Shown: one piece after another, positions 27,899-38,202 of the stretch
Layout: each line of letters opens with the position of its first letter
How positions within the stretch are numbered: position 1 is the first letter of the stretch
Assembly: GCF_019655335.1 (NCBI RefSeq)
Contig: NZ_BPFD01000040.1
Span: 1-43,917 of the forward strand
DNA: 43,917 nt
Source: Shewanella hafniensis
GTDB lineage: Bacteria > Pseudomonadota > Gammaproteobacteria > Enterobacterales > Shewanellaceae
Direction: 5' to 3'
Translations under genes and position numbers: made by a program
The notes under the pieces: generated by a model
What the model saw: the letters and a program-made list of their open reading frames with translations, nothing else
The model's database searches: none
What the model was told of the DNA's origin: nothing

Positions 27899-28224
27899 AT
27901 GGTTTTTTGTTGCTGGAGTTTACTTAGATCACGCTCGAATTAAGCCACTGCTCGAAATCAATCGTCTTAATAAGCGCTCGCAATAAATTGCTTTGAACAA
28001 CTCGCCCAAAATTAAACTCGTACCACAGGGCTTGTTTTGCTTGGCGTGCAATCTTAGGCCACAAGACAAAGGCGCTAGTTTACTCTGTCGGTTGGGGTGG
28101 GTCACTTTTTATTGGTAAAGGTTCTTGATGATGTACTGTGTTGGAAAAGGGAAATGGCGTTGCAGCGCATTTCCCTTTGATGTGTCGCTTGTGCTTGAAG
28201 CCAATTTAAAACCGATAAAACAGT
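27868..28224. other. Gene-free stretch between the RluA-family gene and purT
   Basis: About 350 bases with no convincing open frame on either strand. It holds the tandem duplication at 27867-27898 and the purT terminator at 28146-28178. The promoter of the RluA-family gene must lie here, but I see no clear -35/-10 pair. Confidence 0.6.
28146..28178 (-). terminator. purT terminator
   Basis: The arms AAAGGGAAATG and CATTTCCCTTT pair exactly over 11 bases, with a further short inner helix. On the minus strand the hairpin runs into TTTTCC, a weak T-tail, about 47 bases after the purT stop. Confidence 0.65.
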
Positions 28225-29478
<1,254 letters not shown>

Positions 29479-29503
29479 TTAGAGCATGATGTAAATAAAC
29501 AAG

Positions 29504-29519
29504 TGTGCTTTAGATCACT
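29504..29519. promoter_or_regulatory. Candidate CRP-binding site
   Basis: TGTGC-TTTAGA-TCACT matches the CRP core TGTGA-N6-TCACA at eight of ten positions. It lies between divergent purT and yiaW, upstream of a TATAAT-like -10 at 29580-29585. Prediction only. Confidence 0.35.
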
Positions 29520-29666
29520 GGGTTTGGTGTTAACACGATTCAATTTGACTTGGCTGGAAGTGATTGTTTTTTGTTGTTCTATAATGTTGTTTAGTTGTTA
29601 ACTTTAGCCTTGAGATATTCAACTGTGTTTGTTTGATTAGTGATCATGATGATTGAGGGGATTCAA

Positions 29667-30047
29667 ATGTTTTTAGATTACTTTGCGTTAGGGATTTTAT
29701 TTTTTGTGGTTGTCGTTATTTTTTATGGTGTGATTGCTATCCATGATATTCCATACGAAATTGCCAAAAAGCGTAATCACCCACAGCAAGATGCCCTGCA
29801 TATTGCGGGGTGGGTGAGTTTATTTACGTTACATGCTATTTGGCCATTTTTATGGATCTGGGCCACCTTATATCGAGAAGATCGTGGCTGGGGATTTGGT
29901 ACTGTGATGAAACGAGAGCAGGCGTTAGAGGAGGATGTGGGCACTTTACGTCAGACAGTAATAGCGTTACAAGCGAGACTTGAGCAATTAGAACAAGCAA
30001 GCGCCGCTGTTGAAGAGCCGAATATTACCAATAAAGTCGAGGTCTAA
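29667..30047 (+). CDS. yiaW: DUF3302 inner-membrane protein YiaW
   Basis: A 126-residue protein whose start MFLDYFALG and central HDIPYEIAKKRNHPQQDALHIAGWVSLFTLHAIWPFLWIWATLYRED match E. coli YiaW. Two membrane segments (about 5-25 and 52-72) are followed by a cytoplasmic C-terminal coiled coil (MKREQALEEDVGTLRQ onward). GAGGGG lies six bases before the ATG at 29667, so the nine-residue longer frame is not used. It precedes yiaV by one base after its stop and is presumably its membrane partner. Function is unknown. Confidence 0.92.
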   Translation: MFLDYFALGILFFVVVVIFYGVIAIHDIPYEIAKKRNHPQQDALHIAGWVSLFTLHAIWPFLWIWATLYREDRGWGFGTVMKREQALEEDVGTLRQTVIALQARLEQLEQASAAVEEPNITNKVEV

Positions 30048-30048
30048 A

Positions 30049-31194
30049 ATGGATCTATTACTGATACTGACCTATGCCGCCATCTGTATTGTTATTTTTA
30101 AAGTGTTTAAAATCCCGCTGACTAAATGGACTGTGCCTACTGCCGTTTTGGGGGGCGTGGTGCTCATTGGTGCCTTAATACTGCTAATGAACTATAACCA
30201 TCCTTATTCACGTTTTGCTCGGGAATATTTTGTCACCATTCCTATTACCCCTGCGGTAAAAGGGTTAGTGACTCGTGTTGAAGTGCAGCCAAATACACCT
30301 GTTAAACAAGGAGATGTACTTTTCCGAATTGATCCCATCCCCTTTGAGGCCGTAGTAAAGCGTAAGCGTGCCGCGTTAGTCGCTGCCGAGTTAGAAGTGC
30401 CACAGCTCGCCGCGGCATTGGAATCGGCTAAAGCCAATGTTGAGCGAGTCAATGCTGATAAAGACCGTAATAAGTCTGCCTATGAACGCTATGAAAGCGG
30501 TCATCGAAAAGGAGGCGCTAATTCTCCCTTTACCGCATTGGAATTGGATAATAAACGCCAACTGTATCTTGCTTCTGAAGCGCAGTTAACTGCCGCAAGA
30601 TCAGAAGAGTTACGGATGAGGCTTGCCTATGAGTCTAATATTGATGGCGTTAATACTAAAGTGGCTGGCTTGCAGGGAGATTTAGCGAGCGCACTCTATG
30701 ATTTAGAGCAGACCATAGTACGGGCACCCGCTGATGGTATCGTTACGCAAATGGCGCTCCGTCCAGGGGCTATGGCTGTGCCTTTACCATTAAGGCCCGT
30801 GATGAGTTTTATCCCTGATGAGCAACGTTATTTTGCCGGAGCCTTTTGGCAGAATTCTCTACTGCGCCTGAAAGAGGGCGACGAGGCCGAAATTATTCTC
30901 GATGCCGCGCCAGGGAAAGTGTTTAAAGGCAAGGTGGCGAAAGTGCTACCTGCAATGGCTGAAGGTGAAATCCAAATGGGTGGTGTATTAGCGTCCTCCA
31001 GTCGTCTGTTTCAAAATGGTCGAGTGGTTGTTTTGATTGATATCGATGACGACGCTATTCGTAAAGAGTTCCCTGCTGGAGTGTCAGGCCAAGTGGCTAT
31101 TTACACTGAACACTTTCACCATGTGGCTGTAATGCGTAAGGTATTACTCAGGATGCAAGGCTGGTTGAATTACTTATTTTTTGATGGACATTAG
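30049..31194 (+). CDS. yiaV: HlyD-family membrane-fusion protein YiaV
   Basis: A 381-residue periplasmic adaptor anchored by two N-terminal membrane segments (about 1-50). It has the biotinyl-lipoyl halves typical of HlyD/EmrA proteins: ITPAVKGLVTRVEVQPNTPVKQGDVLFRID and TIVRAPADGIVTQMALRPG, with a helical hairpin between them. The C-terminal VMRKVLLRMQGWLNYLF is nearly identical to E. coli YiaV. Such adaptors link an inner-membrane pump to an outer-membrane channel, but no pump gene is adjacent, so YiaW may act as the partner. Its ATG follows the yiaW stop by one base, and the unit ends at the terminator at 31257-31281. Confidence 0.94.
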   Translation: MDLLLILTYAAICIVIFKVFKIPLTKWTVPTAVLGGVVLIGALILLMNYNHPYSRFAREYFVTIPITPAVKGLVTRVEVQPNTPVKQGDVLFRIDPIPFEAVVKRKRAALVAAELEVPQLAAALESAKANVERVNADKDRNKSAYERYESGHRKGGANSPFTALELDNKRQLYLASEAQLTAARSEELRMRLAYESNIDGVNTKVAGLQGDLASALYDLEQTIVRAPADGIVTQMALRPGAMAVPLPLRPVMSFIPDEQRYFAGAFWQNSLLRLKEGDEAEIILDAAPGKVFKGKVAKVLPAMAEGEIQMGGVLASSSRLFQNGRVVVLIDIDDDAIRKEFPAGVSGQVAIYTEHFHHVAVMRKVLLRMQGWLNYLFFDGH

Positions 31195-31256
31195 TGCCTA
31201 AACCGTTAAATCTTGTTTGTTGAGCACTTTGTTCGGTTCAGTGTAAAGGTTGGTGT

Positions 31257-31281
31257 AAAGTCCAGTTCGCTGGACTTTTTT
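31257..31281 (+). terminator. yiaW-yiaV terminator with UUCG tetraloop
   Basis: AAAGTCCAG (31257-31265) and CTGGACTTT (31270-31278) pair around TTCG, a very stable tetraloop, and run into a T-tract. It ends the yiaWV transcript 40 bases before the AAA+ ATPase gene. Confidence 0.92.
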
Positions 31282-31320
31282 GTGGCAATTTTTAGGTTAG
31301 TTAAAAGGGATGTGAAAGAC

Positions 31321-32832
31321 ATGCAAGATATTCGCGATTTAACCTCAGTGCTGCGCTCCAATACGCCAATTGTAGTGATTGAAACCTATGAAGAATATCG
31401 CGTGGTCGAGTTACTTAAGCGGGTCGCCAGTGTACTCTATCAACCTGTGTTTACCTGGAGCATTACCCAAGGTTTAGCACGGGTCGATAAACCTATGGCG
31501 GCACAAAAATTTAATAGCGAACCCACAGATTTGCTTGGACAAATTAAATCAACCTCGCAGCAGGGGATTTATGTGCTGTGCGACTTTCATCCCTTTGTGA
31601 TTGATGCGCCAAAAAATGTCCGTTTACTTAAAGAAATCGCCCTCGAATACGAAACGCTGCAACACACATTAGTGCTGGTGAGCCATGCTTTTGATATCCC
31701 GCCCGAAATCAAACGTTATTGCGCCTATTTTCAATTAACTTTGCCAAGCACAGTGCAATTGCAAAACCTGATTTATCTCGAAGTCGATAAAATTCGTCAT
31801 CAAGGCACGCATCTACAGGTCGATGATGCTGCTGTGGTCAAATTAGCCGATAATCTGCGGGGCGTGACCTTAGAGGATGCCCGCCGTTTGGTGCGCAAAG
31901 CCATAGTCGATGATGGCGCTATTACCTTGTCAGATATCGATGCCATCAATAAAGCCAAGTTTCAGTTACTCGACTTAAACGGTGTGCTGCAATTTGAATA
32001 CGACACCAGTGATTTTTCGCAGATCGCCGGGCTGCATAATCTAAAAAAATGGCTCAAGCAACGTGTACCTATCGCGGCAGTCAGCACCCTTGGCCAAGCC
32101 GATAAGCCGACTTCTGTGGAACACACTAAGGCGCTCGATGCGCCCAAGGGGATTTTGCTGCTGGGTGTGCAGGGCAGTGGTAAGAGCCTCGCGGCTAAGG
32201 CGGTTGCGGGCGTTTGGCAACGACCTTTGCTTAGACTCGATATGGCATCCTTATATAACAAATACATAGGTGAAACTGAGAAGAATCTACGGCATGCACT
32301 GGAGCTTGCTGACATGATGTCGCCCTGCGTGCTTTGGATAGATGAAATTGAAAAAGGCTTAAGCGGCAGTAGCAGCGATGAGGGCACATCGACGCGGATA
32401 CTCGGCACCTTACTCACTTGGATGGCGGAGCGTAAATCTGAAGTGTTTGTGGTGGCGACCGCCAATGACATTCAAGCTCTGCCGCCAGAATTGATGCGAA
32501 AGGGCAGGATGGATGAAATCTTCTTTGTCGATTTACCCGACGAAGCTATACGCAAAGCCATCTTCTTAATCCACTGTCAGCGCCGTGGAATCGATGTAGC
32601 GAGCTTAGATCTCGCTCAATTATCGGCCCGCAGCCAAGGATTTTCCGGCGCCGAAATCGAACAAGCCGTTATTGCTGCCATGTATACCGCAAGAAGCGTC
32701 GAGCGCAGTGTCGATCAAGTGCTATTACTTGAAGAACTCAGCAAAACACGGCCTTTATCTGTGGTCATGAGCGATAAAATCAATGCGCTTAGGCAATGGG
32801 CCGCAGGGCGAACCGTGAATGCCCATGAGTAA
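31321..32832 (+). CDS. AAA+ ATPase, Ycf46-like
   Basis: A 503-residue protein. The N-terminal 240 residues ([28 protein letters not shown] onward) resemble an inactive AAA-like domain, and the C-terminal half is a classical AAA+ module. That module has Walker [14 protein letters not shown] near 281-293, Walker [15 protein letters not shown] near 336, the second region of homology around [16 protein letters not shown], and a lid domain. The overall layout is that of Ycf46, known from cyanobacteria and plastids, with a suggested role in photosynthesis regulation there. In a non-phototroph the job is unknown. The ATG at 31321 is chosen, with AGGGA ten bases upstream. Confidence 0.87.
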   Translation: MQDIRDLTSVLRSNTPIVVIETYEEYRVVELLKRVASVLYQPVFTWSITQGLARVDKPMAAQKFNSEPTDLLGQIKSTSQQGIYVLCDFHPFVIDAPKNVRLLKEIALEYETLQHTLVLVSHAFDIPPEIKRYCAYFQLTLPSTVQLQNLIYLEVDKIRHQGTHLQVDDAAVVKLADNLRGVTLEDARRLVRKAIVDDGAITLSDIDAINKAKFQLLDLNGVLQFEYDTSDFSQIAGLHNLKKWLKQRVPIAAVSTLGQADKPTSVEHTKALDAPKGILLLGVQGSGKSLAAKAVAGVWQRPLLRLDMASLYNKYIGETEKNLRHALELADMMSPCVLWIDEIEKGLSGSSSDEGTSTRILGTLLTWMAERKSEVFVVATANDIQALPPELMRKGRMDEIFFVDLPDEAIRKAIFLIHCQRRGIDVASLDLAQLSARSQGFSGAEIEQAVIAAMYTARSVERSVDQVLLLEELSKTRPLSVVMSDKINALRQWAAGRTVNAHE

Positions 32833-32877
32833 GATTTTTGCTTGGTACCATGGGTGCTAGCTCGTTCCGGCGGACGG

Positions 32878-32908
32878 TTTTGGCGGTATCACTGCCCAGT
32901 GATACCGC
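32878..32908. repeat. Hairpin sharing 27 of 29 bases with a site at 38361-38389
   Basis: GCGGTATCACT (32883-32893) and AGTGATACCGC (32898-32908) form an 11-bp stem with a GCCC loop, lacking a T-tail. It lies between convergent AAA+ and cysA genes. Bases 32878-32906 match 38361-38389, inside the DUF4136 gene, at 27 of 29 positions. Confidence 0.6.
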
Positions 32909-32910
32909 TA

Positions 32911-32972
32911 ATATTGCTGATTTCAACCTTGATGATTAGATATATTGCTGATTTCAACCTTGATGATTAGAT
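32911..32972. repeat. Exact 31-bp tandem duplication at the 3' end of cysA
   Basis: Two identical 31-base units, 32911-32941 and 32942-32972, stand head to tail with no spacer (each starts ATATTGCTGATTTCAACC). The second contains the cysA stop codon (32967-32969), so the first copy repeats that stop in the 3' untranslated region. The reading frame is unaffected. Confidence 0.95.
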
Positions 32973-34097
32973 ATCAAAGGCGAGACTGCCCGGTGCCAGG
33001 AATGGCCAGCTTAGACGCGTTGGTGAGCTTTCACCTTGTGCCCCAAAGAAGTAACCGGTTCTTGGGGTGGCGTAAACCATACTACCTTTTTGTAACCCGA
33101 GTTCATGCAGATTATGGTGGGTGAACTTGGCTTCCCACAACTCTTCGCTATGCCAGCCGTGTGGGGCTAATTCCAGTCTGACTTCGGCGCCAATGGGGGT
33201 CATGGCGACAATATCGAACGGCAAATTGGCCTGACTATTAGGCTTGTTTGACAGCGATAATTCGTGGCTGCGAACATAGAGCACGCCATCTTGCTGCAGT
33301 GCTTGTTGTTCTGGTGGTGTCAGAAATGCTTGGCCATTTTCCCAACGCTTTTGTTGCCAACTGGCTTCAAAGACATTGACGTTACCAAGAAAATCAAACA
33401 CAAAGCGACTATTGGGATGCGAGTATAACTCAGCTGGTGTATTAATCTGCTCGATATGACCATTGCTCATCACAACCACTCTATCGGAGAGTTCAAGCGC
33501 TTCATCTTGATCGTGGGTCACAAATACGCTGGTGAATTTTAATTCCTCATGCAGGCTGCGTAGCCAGCGGCGTAGTTCTTTACGCACTTTGGCATCCAAG
33601 GCGCCAAAGGGTTCATCCAGTAGCAAGACTTCGGGTTGGGTTGCGAGTGCACGGGCCAAGGCAATGCGCTGTTTTTGTCCACCTGAGAGCTGTTCGGGGT
33701 AGCGCTGCGCGAGATGGCCTAGTTGCACTATTTCCAGCAATTGTGTCACACGTTTACGTATTTCTGCCGCTGAAGGTTTTTGCTTTTTGGACATGACTTC
33801 GAGTCCAAAGGCGACGTTATCGGCGACTGTCATGTGGCGAAACAGCGCATAGTTTTGAAACACAAAACCCACGCGTCTTTCACGCACATGCACTTGGGTG
33901 ACATCTCGGTCACCGAAATAAATGTTGCCGCTATCGGCTCCCTCGAGCCCAGCAATAATCCGCAATAACGTGGTTTTACCTGAACCAGATGGTCCCAGCA
34001 GACCAATCATTTCCCCTTCTTGAATATCAAGATCCAGCGGGGAAAGCGCCTGAAACTTGCCAAATTTCTTGGAAATATTAGTAAGACGAATACTCAT
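32967..34097 (-). CDS. cysA: Sulfate/thiosulfate ABC transporter ATPase
   Basis: Powers import of sulfate and thiosulfate through CysT-CysW. It has 376 residues with Walker A GPSGSGKT (35-42), Q-loop FQNYALF, signature LSGGQKQR (137-144) and Walker B LLLDEPFG (158-165). A C-terminal regulatory domain runs from about 240, of the OB type found in CysA/PotA. The ATG overlaps the cysW stop (ATGA), so translation is coupled. Last gene of the cysPTWA unit; a 31-bp tandem duplication spans its stop codon. Confidence 0.97.
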   Translation of the reverse strand: MSIRLTNISKKFGKFQALSPLDLDIQEGEMIGLLGPSGSGKTTLLRIIAGLEGADSGNIYFGDRDVTQVHVRERRVGFVFQNYALFRHMTVADNVAFGLEVMSKKQKPSAAEIRKRVTQLLEIVQLGHLAQRYPEQLSGGQKQRIALARALATQPEVLLLDEPFGALDAKVRKELRRWLRSLHEELKFTSVFVTHDQDEALELSDRVVVMSNGHIEQINTPAELYSHPNSRFVFDFLGNVNVFEASWQQKRWENGQAFLTPPEQQALQQDGVLYVRSHELSLSNKPNSQANLPFDIVAMTPIGAEVRLELAPHGWHSEELWEAKFTHHNLHELGLQKGSMVYATPRTGYFFGAQGESSPTRLSWPFLAPGSLAFDI

Positions 34098-34960
34098 AGT
34101 TGGCTCTGCTCTTTATTGTCATTGGCGGATAAACTGCGTTGTTGTCGCCATTCAACGACGGCTTTTAGCATTAGGGTCACTAGTGCAATCAGGGCGAGTA
34201 ATGACGCGCTCGCGAAGGCGGCTTCGGCCTGATAATCTTCATACAATAATTGCACATGTAAAGGTAAGGTATTGGTTTCACCGCGAATGTTGCCAGACAC
34301 AACAGCAACGGCACCAAATTCGCCCACGGCTCTGGCATTGGTGAGGATCACACCGTAAATCAGTGCCCACTTGATATTCGGGAGCGTCACTCGGCGGAAG
34401 AGTTGCCACCATGAGGCACCGAGGATCACTGCGGCTTCTTCTTCCGATGCGCCCTGTTGTTGCATCAATGGAATGAGTTCTCTGGCGACAAAGGGACATG
34501 TGACAAAAATGGTGACTAACAGTATTCCCGGCCAAGCAAACATGATCTGCAGATCGTGCTCATAGAGCCATTCACCCAGCCAACCACTGTTGCCATAGAG
34601 TAGCAAATAGAGCAAACCTGCGACGACAGGTGATACCGCAAACGGAATATCAATTAGCGTGATTAATAACTTGCGACCTGGGTATTCAAAGCGAGTCACG
34701 CTCCACGCCAGCATGATCCCGAACACTAAATTGATGGGGACGGTGAGCGCCGCAACCATCAGCGTCAAACCAATCGCATGCAGCGAATCTGGCTGAGTTA
34801 AGTGGCCAATATAACGCTCCCAACCTCCGACAAACGCTTGCTGAAAAATACTCACCAGCGGCAATAGCAACAATAGCAAGCCTAAGAACACCGCGAGGGT
34901 AATCAGGCTCCACTTGATAAGAGGGGCTTCACCGACTCTTAAGGGCTTAAATGAGTTCAT
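34094..34960 (-). CDS. cysW: Sulfate/thiosulfate ABC transporter permease CysW
   Basis: One of the two membrane subunits of the importer. The 288-residue protein has about six hydrophobic helices and the ABC permease EAA-loop region around [28 protein letters not shown]. It also has [28 protein letters not shown], characteristic of CysW. AAGGAG lies before the ATG at 34960, nine bases after the cysT stop. It overlaps cysA by four bases. Confidence 0.97.
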   Translation of the reverse strand: MNSFKPLRVGEAPLIKWSLITLAVFLGLLLLLLPLVSIFQQAFVGGWERYIGHLTQPDSLHAIGLTLMVAALTVPINLVFGIMLAWSVTRFEYPGRKLLITLIDIPFAVSPVVAGLLYLLLYGNSGWLGEWLYEHDLQIMFAWPGILLVTIFVTCPFVARELIPLMQQQGASEEEAAVILGASWWQLFRRVTLPNIKWALIYGVILTNARAVGEFGAVAVVSGNIRGETNTLPLHVQLLYEDYQAEAAFASASLLALIALVTLMLKAVVEWRQQRSLSANDNKEQSQL

Positions 34961-34969
34961 GTTTGCTCC

Positions 34970-35815
34970 TTATCGTCCATGAATGCGGCGCAGATAACGC
35001 GCCTGCCACAGGTTTATTAGTAGTAATAGCAGTAGTGAGGTCATCAGCACCACAGAGGCAATGGCGCTAGCGCCGGCAAAATCAAACTCTTGCAGGCGGA
35101 CAAAAATCATTAACGATGTGATTTCGCTGATATAGGGCATATTACCTGCGATAAAGATAACTGCACCAAACTCACCTAGGCTGCGGGTAAAAGACAGTGC
35201 AGTCCCGACCATCAAGGCTGGCCACAAGGACGGCAAAATGATCCGCCAGAATACCGCACGATCCGAGGCGCCAAGCGTCATGCCCGCTTCTTCTTCATCG
35301 TGGGATAACTCTTCGAGAACCGGTTGTACGGTACGCACCACAAAGGGAATACTGGTGAAAATCATCGCGACCACTATGCCTAGCGGGGTATAGGCGACTT
35401 TTATGCCCAGTTCTGCCAGCACACTACCGATTTGGCCGTTTTCCGCATACAGGGTCGCTAAGGTGATACCTGCAACGGCGGTTGGCAACGCAAAGGGTAA
35501 ATCCACCAATGCATCTAAGATACGTTTGCCGGGGAATTCATAACGTACTAGCACCCATGCGAGTAACAATCCGAAAAAGCAGTTAAATAGCGATGCCGCG
35601 AGCGCCGATAGTATGGTAACTCGGTAACTCGCCAGCACCCGAGGATCTGTGATGACGCCCCAGTATTCGGACAAGCTCATTGAACTGGTCTGCATAATCA
35701 GCCCAGTGGTTGGCAATAATAAAATCAGGCTGACAAACAGTAGGGACACACCTAAGCTGATGGTAAACCCTGGAAGAACCCGCTTATGGCGTAAACGCCC
35801 GTTATTAAAAATCAC
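34970..35815 (-). CDS. cysT: Sulfate/thiosulfate ABC transporter permease CysT
   Basis: The partner permease (CysU/CysT) of CysW. It has 281 residues; RVLPGFTISLGVSLLFVSLILLLP, MDLPFALPTAVAG-like DLPFALPTAVAG, and TSIPFVVRTVQPVLEELSHDEEEAGMTLGAS (EAA loop) match E. coli CysU closely. SFTRSLGEFGAVIFIAGNMP is also diagnostic. The start is GTG at 35815, with no strong ribosome site. The 195-base gap to cysP contains a GC-rich hairpin (35956-35977). Confidence 0.96.
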   Translation of the reverse strand: MIFNNGRLRHKRVLPGFTISLGVSLLFVSLILLLPTTGLIMQTSSMSLSEYWGVITDPRVLASYRVTILSALAASLFNCFFGLLLAWVLVRYEFPGKRILDALVDLPFALPTAVAGITLATLYAENGQIGSVLAELGIKVAYTPLGIVVAMIFTSIPFVVRTVQPVLEELSHDEEEAGMTLGASDRAVFWRIILPSLWPALMVGTALSFTRSLGEFGAVIFIAGNMPYISEITSLMIFVRLQEFDFAGASAIASVVLMTSLLLLLLINLWQARYLRRIHGR

Positions 35816-35955
35816 AGAATAATCACCCGGTCAGGTTAATTGAGTTAATCCAATACGCTGTATTTGCCGTCAGCGATCGGCGGTCTGAGTTAAAGACTAT
35901 CTAAGCCAACTTCGTTGCTTGCAAATCATCACCCGTCAACGCGCTAAAATTGCTT

Positions 35956-35977
35956 AACCCGGGACTGAGCCCGGGTT
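35956..35977 (-). terminator. GC-rich stem-loop in the cysP-cysT gap
   Basis: AACCCGGG and CCCGGGTT form an eight-base-pair stem with a six-base loop. No U-tract follows on the minus strand, so it is more likely an mRNA-stabilising or partial attenuating hairpin that raises CysP over the membrane subunits. Confidence 0.5.
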
Positions 35978-36010
35978 GCAATGTTAACCTTTTATCACTG
36001 CAAACTGGAA

Positions 36011-37018
36011 TTAGCGTTTGAGTAACTGATCGAGTTTGGCACCGTTAGCAAACTGGGTTTTCATGGCATTATCCCAACCCCCAATGATTTGCTCAACAGT
36101 GAGCAGGTCAACCGTAGGGAACTGCTTAGCAAACTCAGCCTGAACCGTTTCGTTGTGCACACGATAATTGAAACCGGCCAATAGTCGTTGTGATTCTTCG
36201 CTGTAGAGATAATTCAAATACTCAGTCGCTAGCTCTTGTGTGCCGTTGCGCTTAGCATTTTTCTCAACCACAGCAACGGGGAACTCAGCCAAAATCGATG
36301 TTTTTGGCACTATGACTTGGTAATCGTCTGCACCATACTGCTGGCGAATATTGTTCACTTCCGATTCAAACGTAATCAGCACATCACCGATACCACGTTC
36401 AACAAAGGAGGTGGTTGCACCACGACCGCCTGTATCAAACACTGCTACGTTGCCGAGGAATTTTTTCAGGAATTGGTCCTGTGAAGCCTGATTATCTTTA
36501 CCAAAACTTTTTTGGGCATAACCTAAGGCGGCTAAATAGGTGTAACGCGCATTACCAGAGGTTTTTGGGTTAGGAAAGACTAGCTTAACGTCATCTCTCG
36601 CTAAATCGCCCCAATCGCTTACTTGCTTTGGGTTACCTTTACGAACTAAAAAAGCAATGGTGGAATAGTAAGGTGAACTGGCATTAGGCAGTAGTTGTTG
36701 CCAATTTTCTGGGATCAATTTACCGCGGTCATGGAGGATCTGTACGTCTGTTACTTGGTTAAACGTCACCACATCTGCGGGTAATCCCTGCAGAATTGAG
36801 CGCGCCTGTGCCGATGAACCTGCGTGGGATTGCTTAATCTCAACGGTTTTACCTGTTTTCTCTTGCCAATGTTTGGCGAAAACGGGGTTATAGGCACTGA
36901 ATAATTCCCGTGCGATATCGTAAGAAGAATTTAGCAGGGTTTGATCTGCGGCAGCCACATTGAGTGACGTTGCCAGAAAGAGCGTACCCAGTAGGGTCTT
37001 TATCACTTTTATTTGCAT
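36011..37018 (-). CDS. cysP: Thiosulfate-binding periplasmic protein CysP
   Basis: The soluble receptor that delivers thiosulfate (and sulfate) to CysTWA. It has 335 residues with a signal peptide cut after NVAAA, about residue 24. [64 protein letters not shown], and [21 protein letters not shown] match E. coli CysP rather than Sbp. The NQVTDVQ segment is the clearest discriminator. The ATG at 37018 has AAGGAG upstream. It is the first gene of the cys unit, divergent from cysM. Confidence 0.97.
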   Translation of the reverse strand: MQIKVIKTLLGTLFLATSLNVAAADQTLLNSSYDIARELFSAYNPVFAKHWQEKTGKTVEIKQSHAGSSAQARSILQGLPADVVTFNQVTDVQILHDRGKLIPENWQQLLPNASSPYYSTIAFLVRKGNPKQVSDWGDLARDDVKLVFPNPKTSGNARYTYLAALGYAQKSFGKDNQASQDQFLKKFLGNVAVFDTGGRGATTSFVERGIGDVLITFESEVNNIRQQYGADDYQVIVPKTSILAEFPVAVVEKNAKRNGTQELATEYLNYLYSEESQRLLAGFNYRVHNETVQAEFAKQFPTVDLLTVEQIIGGWDNAMKTQFANGAKLDQLLKR

Positions 37019-37230
37019 TTGCTACTCCTTGAACTGGCAACTTTGTCAGCGTTATGACATATAGATTAGTTGAAGTAATTATTTATAAGAAGTCAGTTAA
37101 ATAGAACTTTTTTGAATAAGTATGAGCGATTTATTGTATGCCCTAGATCATTTTCACTGTGTTTGTGCATGCTAACCCACTTAGAATAGGTTATTGCTTA
37201 GTTGTTTTTATCAAGTAAAGGATAATCCTA
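37019..37230. promoter_or_regulatory. Divergent cysP/cysM control region, probable CysB target
   Basis: The only region that can drive cysP (minus) and cysM (plus). A TAGAAT-like -10 for cysM is at 37182-37187 with a poor -35, as expected for an activator-dependent promoter. CysB control is inferred from the known behaviour of these genes in enterics; I cannot mark a CysB site with confidence. Confidence 0.4.
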
Positions 37231-38109
37231 GTGTCTGACTTTCCGACAATTGAAGCCTGTATTGGGCAAACTCCGCTGGTTCGCTTGCAGCGGCTTAACT
37301 GTGGCACCTCAACTGTACTGTTAAAGTTGGAAGGGAATAACCCAGCGGGTTCAGTAAAGGATCGTGCAGCACTCAATATGATCATTCAGGCTGAACTTCG
37401 CCAAGAGATCAGCCCGGGTGACACGCTTATCGAGGCAACGAGTGGTAATACTGGGATTGCCCTAGCGATGGCGGCGGCGATCAAAGGATATAAGATGATC
37501 CTGATTATGCCGGAAAACTCCACCCAAGAGCGTAAGGATGCGATGCAAGCCTATGGTGCAGAACTTATGCTGGTGGATAACATGGAGACGGCGCGGGATT
37601 TGGCACTGCAGTTACAAACCGAAGGCAAAGGCAAGGTGCTGGATCAGTTTAATAATCAAGATAACGCGAATGCGCATTTCCTCACGACAGGCCCTGAGAT
37701 CTGGCAACAGAGTCTAGGCAAAATTACCCACTTTGTGTCAAGTATGGGGACGACAGGCACCATAATGGGTGTGTCCAAATACCTTAAAAGTTGTAATCCT
37801 GACATCACTATCGTCGGCCTTCAGCCTGCCGATGGCAGTGCCATTCCTGGGATTCGGCGTTGGCCGCAGGCATATTTGCCAGGGATTTTTGATGCTTCTT
37901 GGGTTGATTTAGTGATGGATATTGAAGAGCAAGATGCAAAAGCCATGGCGAGAACCTTAGCGCGAGAGGAAGGGATTTGTGCAGGAGTCAGTTCGGGCGG
38001 TGCTGTGTTTGCTGCGCTTGAGATAGCCAGACTGAATCCTGATTCAGTGGTTGTGGCGATTGTTTGTGATAGGGGTGATCGTTATCTTTCGTCAGGGCTT
38101 TTCTCCTGA
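37231..38109 (+). CDS. cysM: Cysteine synthase B
   Basis: A PLP enzyme that condenses O-acetylserine with sulfide or thiosulfate (forming S-sulfocysteine). The 292-residue protein has EGNNPAGSVKDRAA with Schiff-base Lys43, the phosphate-binding SGNTGIA (71-77) and SSMGTTGTIMGVSKYLK. MPENSTQERKDAMQAYGAEL favours CysM over CysK, as does its place beside the thiosulfate importer. The GTG start at 37231 has AAAGGA about nine bases upstream. In E. coli cysM is the last gene of cysPUWAM; here it is divergent. Confidence 0.96.
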   Translation: MSDFPTIEACIGQTPLVRLQRLNCGTSTVLLKLEGNNPAGSVKDRAALNMIIQAELRQEISPGDTLIEATSGNTGIALAMAAAIKGYKMILIMPENSTQERKDAMQAYGAELMLVDNMETARDLALQLQTEGKGKVLDQFNNQDNANAHFLTTGPEIWQQSLGKITHFVSSMGTTGTIMGVSKYLKSCNPDITIVGLQPADGSAIPGIRRWPQAYLPGIFDASWVDLVMDIEEQDAKAMARTLAREEGICAGVSSGGAVFAALEIARLNPDSVVVAIVCDRGDRYLSSGLFS

Positions 38110-38157
38110 GTCTTAGATATTTCGCCTAAGATATTTGACGACAAGCATTCTTCATTA

Positions 38158-38187
38158 ATAAAAATGGGCGAAATTCGCCCATTTTTA
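38158..38187. terminator. Bidirectional terminator between cysM and the DUF4136 gene
   Basis: AAAATGGGCGAA (38161-38172) and TTCGCCCATTTT (38174-38185) are exact inverted arms, with A- and T-tracts at the ends. It serves both convergent genes. Confidence 0.88.
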
Positions 38188-38202
38188 CTCACTCAGCCTT
38201 GA

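Noticed and set aside
31962..32471. 169-codon minus-strand frame opposite the AAA+ ATPase
   Set aside because: It is serine-rich antisense of the Walker region, with no start signal or similarity.
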